The notes beneath the pieces are model-generated. The model was given only the letters and a program-made list of their open reading frames with translations, was not told the DNA's origin and did no database searches. Shown in pieces: positions 8,978-18,000 of a stretch of 48,651 nucleotides of DNA. The translations under genes were made by a program, and so were the position numbers. This DNA comes from Massilia sp. ZL223 (GTDB lineage Bacteria; Pseudomonadota; Gammaproteobacteria; Burkholderiales; Burkholderiaceae_D), in assembly GCF_018119395.1 (NCBI RefSeq), contig NZ_JAGPWD010000043.1, positions 1 to 48,651 of the forward strand. The letters run 5' to 3'. How positions within the stretch are numbered: position 1 is the stretch's first letter; the number at the start of each line of letters is the position of its first letter.

Positions 8978-11250
8978 CCGGTGTCGCCAACTACGCGGTC
9001 GCGGTGCGCGCCCTGTGCGAGTTCACCGCCAAGCAGGGTGACCTCGACCTGCGCTTCACGCCCTCCCCCAGCGCCCAGGAAGGCATCGCCGGCCATGCGG
9101 TGGTCGCGTCCCGGCGCGGCGGCAATTACCGCAGCGAGGTCGCGCTGTCCGGCCAGTGGAAAGAGCTGACCGTGCGCGGCCGCGCCGACGGCTACGATCC
9201 GGACGAAAACCTGGTCGAAGAGGTCAAGACCCACCGCGGGAAGGTCGATTCCATCCCCGACAACCACCGCCACCTGCACTGGGCCCAGCTGCGCGTCTAC
9301 GGCCACCTGATCTGCGTCGAGCTGGGCATGGAGCGCGTGAACCTGGCCCTGGTCTACTACGACATCGGCAGCGGGATCGAGACCGTGCTGCGCGAAAGCC
9401 GCGACGCGGACTGGCTGCGCGAGCACTTCGAGCAGCTGTGCGAACGCTTTTCGAGCTGGGCCGCCAGCGAAGCGGAACACCGAACCGCACGCGACACCGC
9501 CCTGGGCGAGCTGCGCTTTCCGCATGCCGACTTCCGTCCCGGCCAGCGCCAGCTTGCCGAAAGCGTCTACCGCGCCAACGCCGGCAAGCGCTGCCTGCTG
9601 GCCCAGGCCCCGACCGGCATCGGCAAGACCGTGGGCAGCCTGTTCCCGGTACTGAAAGCGATGCCGCAGCAAGGCATCGACAAGGCCTTCTTCCTGGCCG
9701 CCAAGACGCCCGGACGCCAGCTGGCCCTGCACGCCGCCGCCAGTCTGGGCGCCGGGCCAGGGGGCCTGCCCTTGCGGGTGCTGGAGCTGACCGCGCGCGA
9801 CAAGCTGTGCGAGCATCCCGACAAGGCCTGCCACGGCGATTCCTGCCCGCTGGCCAAGGGCTTCTACGACCGCCTGCCGGCCGCGCGCGCCGATGCCGCC
9901 ACCGTGCCGATGCTGGACCAGCAGGCGCTGCGCGAGGTGGCCGCGCGCCACGAAGTCTGTCCCTACTACCTGGGCAGCGAAATGGCGCGCTGGTCCGACC
10001 TGCTGGTCGGCGACTACAACTACTACTTCGACGGCGGCGCCATGCTGTACGCGCTGGGCCTGAACAACGGCTGGAAGCTCAGCGTCCTGGTCGACGAGGC
10101 GCATAACATGGTGTCGCGCGCACGCTCCATGTACACGGCCGAGATCAGCCGCGGCCTGCTGCGCAGCGCCCGCGCCGGCGCGCCGCCGGTGCTCAAGAAA
10201 GCGCTGGAAAAGGTCGGCCGCGCCTGGACCGATGTCGATCGCGGCGCCGCCGCGCCCTACCAGGTGCTGGACGGCGTACCGGAAAAGCTGGTCAACGCCC
10301 TGCAGAACGCCGGCAGCGCCGTCAACGACTACCTGGCCGAATTCCCCGGACCGCTCGACCCCGACCTGCAGCGCTTCCACTTCGACGCCCTCGCCTTCGT
10401 GCGCCTGGCCGAATCCTTCGGCGAGCATTCGCTGTGCGACCTGGCGCGCGACGGCGCTGGTTCGACACTGCGGGATTCGACGATCTGCATCCGCAACGTG
10501 GTGCCCGCACCCTTCCTCGGCCCGCGCTTCGCCTTCGCCCACTCGACCACCCTGTTCTCGGCCACCCTCAGCCCCTGGCATTACTTCTGCGACCTGCTCG
10601 GCATGCCAGCGGACACCGCCTGGGTCGACGTCGAATCGCCCTTCCAGGCCCACCAGCTCCAGGTCCACTTCGCCAGCACGATCTCGACGCGCTACCAGCA
10701 CCGCAAGGCCTCCGTCGGCCCCATCGCCGACCTGATCGCGCGCCAGTACCGCGAACAGGCCGGCAATTACCTGGCTTTCTTCAGCAGCTTCGATTACCTC
10801 GACCAGGTGGCGGCCGAGCTGGCCGACAAGCATCCGGAGGTCCCGGCCTGGCGCCAGGAACGGCGCATGAGCGAGGCCGAGCGCCAGGCTTTCCTGGACC
10901 GCTTCGCGCCCGGCGGCGCAGGCGTGGGTTTCGCGGTATTGGGCGGCGCCTTCGGCGAGGGCGTGGACCTGCCGGGAAACCGCCTGATCGGCGCCTTTGT
11001 CGCCACCCTCGGGCTGCCGCAGGTGAACCCGGTCAACGAGCAGCTGCGCGAACGCATGCAGAAGCTGTTTGGCGCCGGCTACGACTACACCTATCTCTAT
11101 CCCGGCATCCAGAAGGTGGTGCAGGCGGCTGGCCGCGTGATCCGCACCGAGAGCGACCGCGGCGTGGTCTGGCTGATCGACGACCGCTTCGCCCAGCCGG
11201 GCATCCGCGCGCTGATGCCGGCCTGGTGGGAACTGGATGCGCCGGCCTAG
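8974..11250 (+). CDS. RecB-like nuclease fused to XPD/DinG-type Fe-S helicase
   Basis: A 758-aa protein read from TTG, which overlaps the fan1 stop (TTGA) and has GGGAG eight bases upstream; no ATG fits better. Residues 1-160 carry a RecB/Cas4-type PD-(D/E)xK fold: GRAD (Asp72), EVK (Glu83, Lys85) and QxxxY (Gln105-Tyr109). Residues from about 180 form a superfamily 2 helicase with Walker A APTGIGKT (212-219), DEAH box (374-377) and motif VI QAAGRVIR. Cys279, Cys286, Cys291 and Cys329 sit where XPD and DinG bind a 4Fe-4S cluster. It probably unwinds damaged or flapped DNA 5'-3' for the partner nuclease. The stop overlaps the convergent LytTR gene by four bases (CTAG). Confidence 0.9.
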   Translation: MTGVANYAVAVRALCEFTAKQGDLDLRFTPSPSAQEGIAGHAVVASRRGGNYRSEVALSGQWKELTVRGRADGYDPDENLVEEVKTHRGKVDSIPDNHRHLHWAQLRVYGHLICVELGMERVNLALVYYDIGSGIETVLRESRDADWLREHFEQLCERFSSWAASEAEHRTARDTALGELRFPHADFRPGQRQLAESVYRANAGKRCLLAQAPTGIGKTVGSLFPVLKAMPQQGIDKAFFLAAKTPGRQLALHAAASLGAGPGGLPLRVLELTARDKLCEHPDKACHGDSCPLAKGFYDRLPAARADAATVPMLDQQALREVAARHEVCPYYLGSEMARWSDLLVGDYNYYFDGGAMLYALGLNNGWKLSVLVDEAHNMVSRARSMYTAEISRGLLRSARAGAPPVLKKALEKVGRAWTDVDRGAAAPYQVLDGVPEKLVNALQNAGSAVNDYLAEFPGPLDPDLQRFHFDALAFVRLAESFGEHSLCDLARDGAGSTLRDSTICIRNVVPAPFLGPRFAFAHSTTLFSATLSPWHYFCDLLGMPADTAWVDVESPFQAHQLQVHFASTISTRYQHRKASVGPIADLIARQYREQAGNYLAFFSSFDYLDQVAAELADKHPEVPAWRQERRMSEAERQAFLDRFAPGGAGVGFAVLGGAFGEGVDLPGNRLIGAFVATLGLPQVNPVNEQLRERMQKLFGAGYDYTYLYPGIQKVVQAAGRVIRTESDRGVVWLIDDRFAQPGIRALMPAWWELDAPA

Positions 11251-11975
11251 CCGAGCCGTTCGCGCACTTTAGGGTAGCTGCCGCGGCTGATCGGCAGGCG
11301 CGCCCCGCTGTGCAGGACGGCACAGTGGTTGTCCTTGCTGACCGCCTCGATGCGCGCGATCGCGCCGACCTTGACGATGTAGGAGCGGTGGATGCGCACG
11401 AAAGCAGCCGAATCCAGCTGGCCCTCCAGCTCCGACAGGCGCTGGTTCTTCAGCCAGTGCTTTCCTTCCGCAGCGATCTGCACATAGTCGTCCTGGGCCT
11501 CGATGTAGTCGATGCTTGCCGCCGCCACCACGTGCACCCGGGCGCCGTCGCGGATCAGGATGCGTTCCAGCGGCGCGTGGCGCTGGGCCGCCTCGGCCAC
11601 CACAGCCTCTACCTGGGCCGCCTGCGGCGCGCGCGCCCGGACATGGGCCAGCGCCTGGGCCAGGCGCTCGCGCGAAAACGGCTTGAGCAGGTAATCGATC
11701 GCGTGGACTTCGAAGGCGCGCAGCGCGAACTGGTCGTAGGCCGTGGCGAAGATATAGTGCGGCTTGCTGCCGGCCAGCTCTACCACTTCGAAGCCGTCCA
11801 GCTTGGGCATCTGGATGTCGAGGAAGACCAGGTCCGGATCGTGCTCGGCGATCGCCTTGACGGCCTCGAAGCCGTTCGCGCATTCGCCCACGATCTCGAT
11901 GTCCGCGTGCTCGGCCAGGAATTCGCGCAGCAGCATGCGCGCCAGCTGTTCATCGTCGACGATCAATACCCGCAT
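11247..11975 (-). CDS. LytTR-family response regulator
   Basis: A 242-aa regulator. The receiver domain (about residues 1-120) has the acidic pair Asp8/Asp9, phospho-acceptor Asp53 in FLDIQMP and conserved Lys98 in LLKPF. The LytTR DNA-binding domain (about 140-241) contains the typical YIEAQDDYV and FVRIHRSYIVN-like motifs. It is the partner of the histidine kinase directly upstream, 13 bp away, with a GAGGGAGAG ribosome site in the gap. LytTR proteins bind imperfect direct repeats in promoters. Being last in an operon with LiaF-like membrane proteins, it probably controls a cell-envelope response. Its target genes are not visible here. Confidence 0.93.
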   Translation of the reverse strand: MRVLIVDDEQLARMLLREFLAEHADIEIVGECANGFEAVKAIAEHDPDLVFLDIQMPKLDGFEVVELAGSKPHYIFATAYDQFALRAFEVHAIDYLLKPFSRERLAQALAHVRARAPQAAQVEAVVAEAAQRHAPLERILIRDGARVHVVAAASIDYIEAQDDYVQIAAEGKHWLKNQRLSELEGQLDSAAFVRIHRSYIVKVGAIARIEAVSKDNHCAVLHSGARLPISRGSYPKVRERLG

Positions 11976-11988
11976 TCCTCACTCTCCC

Positions 11989-13053
11989 TCAGTCGCCTGC
12001 TTCGGCGGGCAGCACCAGGTCTACCCGGAATAATTGTTGTTCCCGCGCCCAGTGTACGCTGGCTTCGCTGCCATAGGCCGCCGCCAGGCGCTGGCGCACA
12101 TTGACCAGGCCGATGCCGGTCCCGGCCGCGTTCCTGGCATCGTCGTCGGCATCGTTCTCGACCCGGATGCGCAGCAGCGAGCCGGCCCGTTGCGCGCTCA
12201 CGGTGATGACGCCGCCTTCCAGCCGCTGGCCGATGCCGTGCTTGACCGCGTTCTCCACCAGCGGCTGCAGGATCATCGGCGGCAGCAGGCAGCGCGCGGC
12301 CTCCGGACCGATCTCGCTCGCGAAGCCGAGGCGCGGACCGAAGCGCACCTGTTCGATCGCCAGGAACTGCTCGACCAGGGCTACTTCGTCCGCCAGCGCC
12401 ACCTTGCGGTGCGCTTCCAGTCCCAGGGTATGGCGAAAGAAGCCCGCCAGTTTCAGGGTCATGTCGCGGGCGCGGCTTGAATCGATGGCGGTCAGCGCGC
12501 TGATGGAGTTCAGGCTGTTGAACAGGAAGTGCGGATCGATCTGGGTGCGCAGCATGCGCAGTTCCGCGTCCTGGGCCAGCAGCTTGAGTTCCAGCTCGCG
12601 CGTCTCGGCGCGCCGGGCGCGTTCGAATTCCAGCGCCAGATAGTGCGCCGCGCCAGCCATCCCGTAGAGCAGCACGCCGACCCCGAACATCACCGCCGCG
12701 AAGGGCCGCGACATCCTCACCGCTTCCCAGTCCGGCGCCAGCGCCTGCCACACCCCCGCCCAGGCCGCGCCCGCCGCGCACCACAGCACCGAAGCCGTGA
12801 CCGCGCTGATCGAGAACACGGCCAGCACCGATCCCAGCGGCTTGCCGGCCAGCGGAAAAGCGCGGCACAGGTAATACGCCGAGAAGCCGCAGGCGCTGGC
12901 GTAGACCATGCTCAAGGGCACCGCGAACAGCAGGCTGGCGAGCATGCTCGCGCCGGTGGTCGCCTTGATCAGGCCGGAAAGCAGCAGGCCCAGCATCAGC
13001 CAGGCCAGCAGGTAGAGCGCGGCGCTGCGCCGCGCCCAGAAGCCTTCGCCCAT
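11989..13053 (-). CDS. LytS-type sensor histidine kinase
   Basis: A 354-aa membrane kinase. The N-terminal half has about four hydrophobic segments (near residues 12-30, 35-60, 72-100 and 117-140) with almost no external loop, so it probably senses within the membrane. The His_kinase domain follows, with phospho-acceptor His175 in QIDPHFLFNSLN, an N-box (LVENAVKHGI) and a G-box (GTGIGLVNV). The ATG at 13053 overlaps the stop of the LiaF-like gene (TGATG), which fixes the start even though the reading frame stays open further upstream. It presumably phosphorylates the adjacent LytTR regulator. Confidence 0.93.
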   Translation of the reverse strand: MGEGFWARRSAALYLLAWLMLGLLLSGLIKATTGASMLASLLFAVPLSMVYASACGFSAYYLCRAFPLAGKPLGSVLAVFSISAVTASVLWCAAGAAWAGVWQALAPDWEAVRMSRPFAAVMFGVGVLLYGMAGAAHYLALEFERARRAETRELELKLLAQDAELRMLRTQIDPHFLFNSLNSISALTAIDSSRARDMTLKLAGFFRHTLGLEAHRKVALADEVALVEQFLAIEQVRFGPRLGFASEIGPEAARCLLPPMILQPLVENAVKHGIGQRLEGGVITVSAQRAGSLLRIRVENDADDDARNAAGTGIGLVNVRQRLAAAYGSEASVHWAREQQLFRVDLVLPAEAGD

Positions 13054-13763
13054 CAGTTGCGCACTTCCACGCCACCCATGATTGCGTAGCCGCGAATGAC
13101 CAGGCGCCTGGCGCCGTCCGGCGGCTGGATGGTCTTGTCCTCGAAGCCGCCCAGGATCGGGGTGCCTTGCAGGATGACGGTCCAGTCGGGCGGACACTTG
13201 ATGGTCACTCCACCCCAGAAGGCAAAGACATTGATCACCGCCTCCCCCTGGGGCTGGATCGCACAGCCGCGCATGTCGAGCGAGCAGCCGCCCATCACCG
13301 CCGTGATCTCGCCGCCGCGGAACGCCTGGCTGCTGACGCGGCGCTCGAAGCCGCCCATGATCGCGGTGCTGTCGATGATATCGTCGGCGATGCCGTCCTT
13401 CGCGCCTTCGGCCACCAGGCGCCGTCCGCGCGCCGCCTTCACCAGCATCAGGGCGCCCAGGCCGATCAGGGCCAGCGGCCACACCGCGCGCCAGCTGAAG
13501 TCGATGATGTCCATGCGGTCCAGGGTGAGCAGCACGCCGATGCCGACCAGGATCCCGCCCACCAGCCGTCCGCCCGGCGTGGCGGTGTCGCACAGCTTGA
13601 CGGTGCCGACCACGATGAAGAGCGTGGGCCAGAACGAGACCGCCTGGTGCATGTCGAGGATGCCGAGGTTATCGAGCAGGAACAGCAGTCCCATCGCGAT
13701 CACCAGGAAGCCCAGGACCACCTGGCTGGTCATGCCGCTGCGCGGCTGGATATTATCTTTCAT
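13053..13763 (-). CDS. LiaF-like membrane protein (envelope stress modulator)
   Basis: A 236-aa protein with four N-terminal hydrophobic helices (about residues 12-110; first GFLVIAMGLLFLLDNLGIL, as in LiaI/DUF5668 domains) and a C-terminal beta-rich LiaF domain with repeated signatures (IMGGFERRV, VMGGCSLDM, ILGGFEDKT, IMGGVEVRN). In Firmicutes LiaF inhibits the LiaRS two-component system that answers cell-wall antibiotics. Here it precedes a LytS/LytTR pair and overlaps the kinase start (TGATG) and the upstream gene by 11 bp. I infer that it regulates the kinase; this is unproven for this arrangement. Confidence 0.87.
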   Translation of the reverse strand: MKDNIQPRSGMTSQVVLGFLVIAMGLLFLLDNLGILDMHQAVSFWPTLFIVVGTVKLCDTATPGGRLVGGILVGIGVLLTLDRMDIIDFSWRAVWPLALIGLGALMLVKAARGRRLVAEGAKDGIADDIIDSTAIMGGFERRVSSQAFRGGEITAVMGGCSLDMRGCAIQPQGEAVINVFAFWGGVTIKCPPDWTVILQGTPILGGFEDKTIQPPDGARRLVIRGYAIMGGVEVRN

Positions 13764-14130
13764 GACGGTTCCCCGATTGGTTGTTGGCGAAGCGGCGGGC
13801 GATGAAGGGCTGGAACACCAGCTTCACGCCCCAGGCAAGGATGAACAGCGGCCAGCTGTTACGGAAGGTCAGGCCGAACAGGTTCTCGAACACGGCGAAC
13901 AGCCACAGGCCGATGAAGACCAGCCACAGGCCCCCGCCGAATTCCTTCGGGCTCGGATAGCCGATGGTCTGGTTGATGCCGATGACGACCAGCAGCAGCG
14001 GCCAATAGCGCCACAGCGACTCGATGTCCATGTAGCCCATGCGGTCGAGCAGCACGGCGCCGCCCACCAGGATCAGGAGCAGGCCCCATACGACCTGCTT
14101 GCGCAACCGATACGCGTCTTCCGAATTCAT
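13753..14130 (-). CDS. Small LiaI/DUF5668-like membrane protein
   Basis: A 125-aa protein with about four hydrophobic helices and the GxxLLDRMGY and YWPLLLVVIG motifs shared with the N-terminal half of the following LiaF-like protein. AGGGAG lies seven bases upstream of the ATG. It starts the four-gene sensing operon and overlaps the next gene by 11 bp. It was probably derived from, or shares ancestry with, the membrane half of its neighbour. Function unknown; it may act with the LiaF-like protein as a membrane sensor. Confidence 0.82.
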   Translation of the reverse strand: MNSEDAYRLRKQVVWGLLLILVGGAVLLDRMGYMDIESLWRYWPLLLVVIGINQTIGYPSPKEFGGGLWLVFIGLWLFAVFENLFGLTFRNSWPLFILAWGVKLVFQPFIARRFANNQSGNRHER

Positions 14131-14308
14131 GTTCTTGCTCCCTGTGTGTGATCGAACTGGATGCACGATACCGGATGCCCGGACGGGAGCGGAAGCGGTT
14201 TTCGGCGAATGGCGGGCGGCGGGCGGCGAATGGCGAAGAATTCGGCCGGCCGCGAAGGGAAGGCGGCGAACGGCGGCGAGGAGTATGCGCTGCGGGTAAA
14301 GAGCAGGC

Positions 14309-14340
14309 AAAAAAAGCCCGCCTCATCTGGGCGGGCTTTT
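14309..14340 (-). terminator. Rho-independent terminator
   Basis: A seven-base-pair GC stem (GCCCGCC 14316-14322 with GGCGGGC 14330-14336) with loop TCATCT, flanked by an A run on the left and T run on the right. Read on the minus strand it ends in seven T, 20 bases after the stop of the 57-aa gene. The plus strand has four T, so it may work weakly in both directions. Confidence 0.9.
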
Positions 14341-14356
14341 CGGAACCGAAGATGAA

Positions 14357-14530
14357 TCAGGCGGAGGCGGCAGCCTCGCGTGCAGCCTGCCCCTTGGGCT
14401 GGTTGCGGTACTTGGCGCGGGCCTCGGCCTGGCGCACGGCTTCGCGTGCGACGTTCGCGCGCTTGATCTCGAGCCTTTCCTTCTTGCCGCGGTGCTGGGC
14501 TTCGTTCTTGTTGCCGATCTTGTGGGTCAT
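14357..14530 (-). CDS. Small lysine/arginine-rich protein, 57 aa, unknown function
   Basis: The reading MTHKIGNKNEAQHRGKKERL continues as a strongly basic, Ala/Arg-rich helix to a TGA. AGGAGG lies a few bases before the ATG, and a strong terminator follows the stop, which together support a real, independently transcribed gene. The composition suggests a nucleic-acid or ribosome-associated protein, but no family is recognised. Confidence 0.7.
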   Translation of the reverse strand: MTHKIGNKNEAQHRGKKERLEIKRANVAREAVRQAEARAKYRNQPKGQAAREAAASA

Positions 14531-14602
14531 GATGCCTCCTATGGTATGCGGAATAGAGTGCCGGCCATGGGCGCTTCGCTGCGCGCCACCGTGCCGTGCA
14601 TG

Positions 14603-14764
14603 TTACGAGCGGTTGGTGCCCATCTTGAGGTCCGCAGGCATCAGCATGCCCCAGCCAAGCTGGCGCCGGATTTCCTCCGGGGTTGGGGGCGGTTTCGGAT
14701 CGCGCGAGCGGCGCTCGAGGTATTCGCGAACCAGATGCTTCGGTGGGTGCTTCACGTCGGACAT
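14603..14764 (-). CDS. Small hypothetical protein, 53 aa
   Basis: The reading starts MSDVKHPPKHLVREYLERRS and ends GMLMPADLKMGTNRS. GGAGG lies five bases before the ATG (a longer start 33 bases upstream lacks this). Proline-rich middle with the PTPEEIRRQLGWGML stretch, which looks like a short conserved family, but I cannot name it. It is 72 bp upstream of the 57-aa gene on the same strand, possibly cotranscribed. Confidence 0.62.
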   Translation of the reverse strand: MSDVKHPPKHLVREYLERRSRDPKPPPTPEEIRRQLGWGMLMPADLKMGTNRS

Positions 14765-14785
14765 GGCGACCTCCGCTTCGTTGTA

Positions 14786-14817
14786 GGGCCGGCGCATCCT
14801 GGTGGCCGCGCCGGCCC
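14786..14817. repeat. 10-bp perfect inverted repeat upstream of the 53-aa gene
   Basis: GGGCCGGCGC (14786-14795) and GCGCCGGCCC (14808-14817) are exact complements separated by 12 bases, 22 bases upstream of the 53-aa gene start. No T run follows on either strand, so a terminator is unlikely. It could be an operator or an mRNA leader hairpin. Confidence 0.5.
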
Positions 14818-15022
14818 GAATTCTGGTGCCGGTCCTCGAGGCGACCGGCTAACCTGCTGAGGTGTCGGGACACGCAGAACCGAATCGCACGTCCCTCACT
14901 CACACGGCTTCATGATAATGGCGCAGCGGCTGCGTGACCGTTAGGTGGCGCACACTTGTTTGTCAGACGACACGCCGTCCGCATGACAGCGGATTTAACG
15001 TCGAGGCAACAGATCAGGAGAA

Positions 15023-15055
15023 TGAAAAAAGGGGAGCCGAAGCTCCCCTCTCGTT
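15023..15055 (-). terminator. Terminator of the TonB-dependent receptor gene
   Basis: GGGGAGC (15031-15037), loop CGAA, GCTCCCC (15042-15048). On the minus strand the stem is followed by six T. It begins about 27 bases after the receptor stop codon. Confidence 0.92.
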
Positions 15056-15074
15056 GCGGCGCCGCGTCAGGCGA

Positions 15075-18000
15075 TCAGAACTTGTAACGCAGGTTCAGGA
15101 AGTACTGGCGGCCACTGACGTCCAGCTTCTGCTGCTCTTCCGTGCTGTAACGGTACTGAGCGCGCTTGGCGTTGGTCAGGTTGGTCGCGCTGAACGCGAG
15201 TTCCAGGTTCGGCGCGATGTAGTAGTTCGCGTTGAATGCAAGCGTGGTCACACCGTCGGCATAGGTCGGCGCGGTCGGCATCAGGATGCCGTTGATGGTC
15301 GACAGGCCCTGGCTGTTCGCGGTCGGCGACGGCGCGGTGCTGCTGTTCACGTACTCGCCGCGGTAGTTGGCCACCAGGCGGGTCGACAGCTTGTCGTCCT
15401 CGTAGTACAGGCCGATGTTGCCGGCCCATTCCGAGGCGCCGACCATCGGACGGCCGTCGTCGACCTTGGTCTTGGCGCGGCTGACGTTCGAGGTGAAGCC
15501 GAAGTTGGTCTTGCCGAACGGCTGCTCGTACGAGACCTCGATGCCGTGGATCTTCGCGCCCTGCTGCGAGGCGGTGTTGATCGCGAAGGTCTTGACGGCG
15601 TTGTCGCGCGGGTCGGTCAGCTCGATGGTCGAGGTGCCGGTGGCGCCGGTCTTCGGATAGCCGTTGATCTTCGAGTGGAACACGCTCACCGACACGGCCG
15701 AACGCGGTGCGAAGTACCAGCCCCAGGACAGGTCGACGTTATCCGAGGTCAGCGGCTCCATGTCCGGATTCGGGCCGGTCACGCGGCAGCCCTGGGCGTC
15801 GCAGGTCGGGGTGCCGAAACCGCTGCCCAGCACGTTGTAGTTCTGGCGGCCGATGGTGCGGCTGGCGCCGAAGCGGCCGATCATGTCCTTGGTGATCTCG
15901 TAACGCAGGTTCAGGCTCGGCAGCCAGTTGTCGAAGTGGCGGTCGGTCGGCGTCTTGTAGTACATCGTGCCGCTCAGGGGATCGAACGGCGCGCCGTCCG
16001 GGATGCCCACGGCGTCGCCCGCGTTCGTGATCGCGCCCGGGAAGGCGGCGCAGGTGGTGGCCGGCGTGCCCGGCGCCGAGCGCAGGCAGGCGCTGCGCGG
16101 ATTGACCGGGGTGGCGATATTGGCCTTGACGTTGGTGCGCACGAAGCGCAGGCCGACGTTGCCCGACCAGCGGTCCGCCTCCAGGTTCGCCATCCAGTAG
16201 ACGGCTGCCTGGCGCTCCTTCATGTCGATCTCGGAACCGACGCGGCGCTCCCACTCCGGCGTCGTCTCCTTGGTGTTGGCGGCGATGTAGTCCTTGGTCG
16301 CGTCACGGGTATAGGTGAAGCCGGTGTTGTCCCAGAAGCCGCCGCCCAGGTCCGCGCCGAAGTCGCCCGGATACGGCTGCCAGCCCTCGGTCGGGGTCAC
16401 CGGATTGCCGATCAGCGCGCCGGTGGTGCCGTTGACCAGGCTGGCGCGGAAGGCCGGGCCCCAGCGGCCGCTGGTGCGCTTGTGTTCGGACATGCGCACG
16501 CCGGTCTCGAGCGACTGCATCCAGCCGAAGTTCAGCTTGTGCTCGGCGTCGATCTGGGCGCTCCACTCCTTGTCCTCGGTACGGATACCGGACGCGGCGC
16601 GGTCGACGATGCGGTAGCCGCTGCCGTCCGGGTTCAGGCCCGGCTGGTTGTTGCCTGCGCCGTGGTACTTGACGTAAGGCGCATCGTGCAGGCCGCCCAG
16701 CGCGTACGAGATGCCGGTGCCGTAGCGGGCCAGGGTCAGGCCCTGGTCGAGTTCGGTCTTGCCGACGCCGCGGGTGGCCGACAGCAGGGTCTTGACGGTC
16801 AGGTCGTCGTTGACGCGGTACTTGGCGTCCAGGTCGAGGAAGGAGCTGGTGGCGTTGGCGCCGTCGCGGAAGAAGCCTTCCGAGTTGCCGACGTACTGGG
16901 GCGTGGTGCCGTCCGGGTAGACGATGTCGGCCGCCTTCAGCACGCGCAGCTGGTGGCCGTAGACCGTGGTCTCGTTGACGATCACCGGATTGCGGATCTG
17001 GGCGTAGACGCGCTGGCCGTTGGAATTGGTGTTGATCGCGGAGGCGCCGGTGCCGCCCAGCGGGTGGTTCTTACCCAGCAGCATCGAGTAGATGGCGCTC
17101 GAGGTCAGGCGGCCGTGGTTGTCCGCGTCCAGCGAGGAGTGGAAGCCGGTGACGTTCACTTCGAGGTCGTTGTTCGGCTTGAACTGCAGCGCGATCATGC
17201 CGCCCTTGCGGTCGCGCACCGATTCCACGAATTCCGAGCTCATCGAACCCGGCATGCGCACGCCGTTCAGGTCGGAGGCCTTGTAGCCGGTACCGGCCAG
17301 CGAGGCGTCGGTGATGCCCAGCATGGTCGCGGTGTTGATCACGTCCCAGCCGCTGCTGGTGCCGTAGGCGAAGCGCGAGACGGAATCGCGGCGCACGAAG
17401 CGCTTTTCGGCGAACAGCGAGGCGATCACGCCGAAGGTACTGGCTTCGTTCTTCCAGGTGACGGAGCCGTTCAGGTCCGGCGCATAGCGGTCGGCCAGGT
17501 CGACGTAGCTTCCGCCCACGCTGACCACGCCCGAGACGCGTTCTTTTTGCGACAGCGGCTTGCGGGTGGTGACGTTGATGGTGCCCGCCAGGCCGCCGTC
17601 GACGATGTTGGCCTGCGAGGTCTTGTAGACCACGGCCTGGTTCAGCACGTGCGAAGGCATCAGCGACAGGCTGGTCGAGCGCGAGCTCGAAGCCTGGTCG
17701 GCGACATACCAGTCGGCGCTGGAGACGGCGTGGCCGTTGAAGATGATCAGGGACATGTCCGGGTTGGTGCCGCGCATCGACACCTTCTCGGCTTCGTCGT
17801 AGTCGGTGCGCACCGCCACGCCGGCCAGGCGCTGCAGCGAGTCGGCCAGGTTCTTGTCCGGCATCTTGCCCACGTCTTCGGCGGTGATCACCTCGACGTT
17901 GGCGGAGGCATCTTTTTTCACGGCCAGCGACTTGGCCATCGATGCGCGGATACCGGTCACTTCGACCGTCTGGATCTGGGTTCCGGCCGGAATCTCCTGC

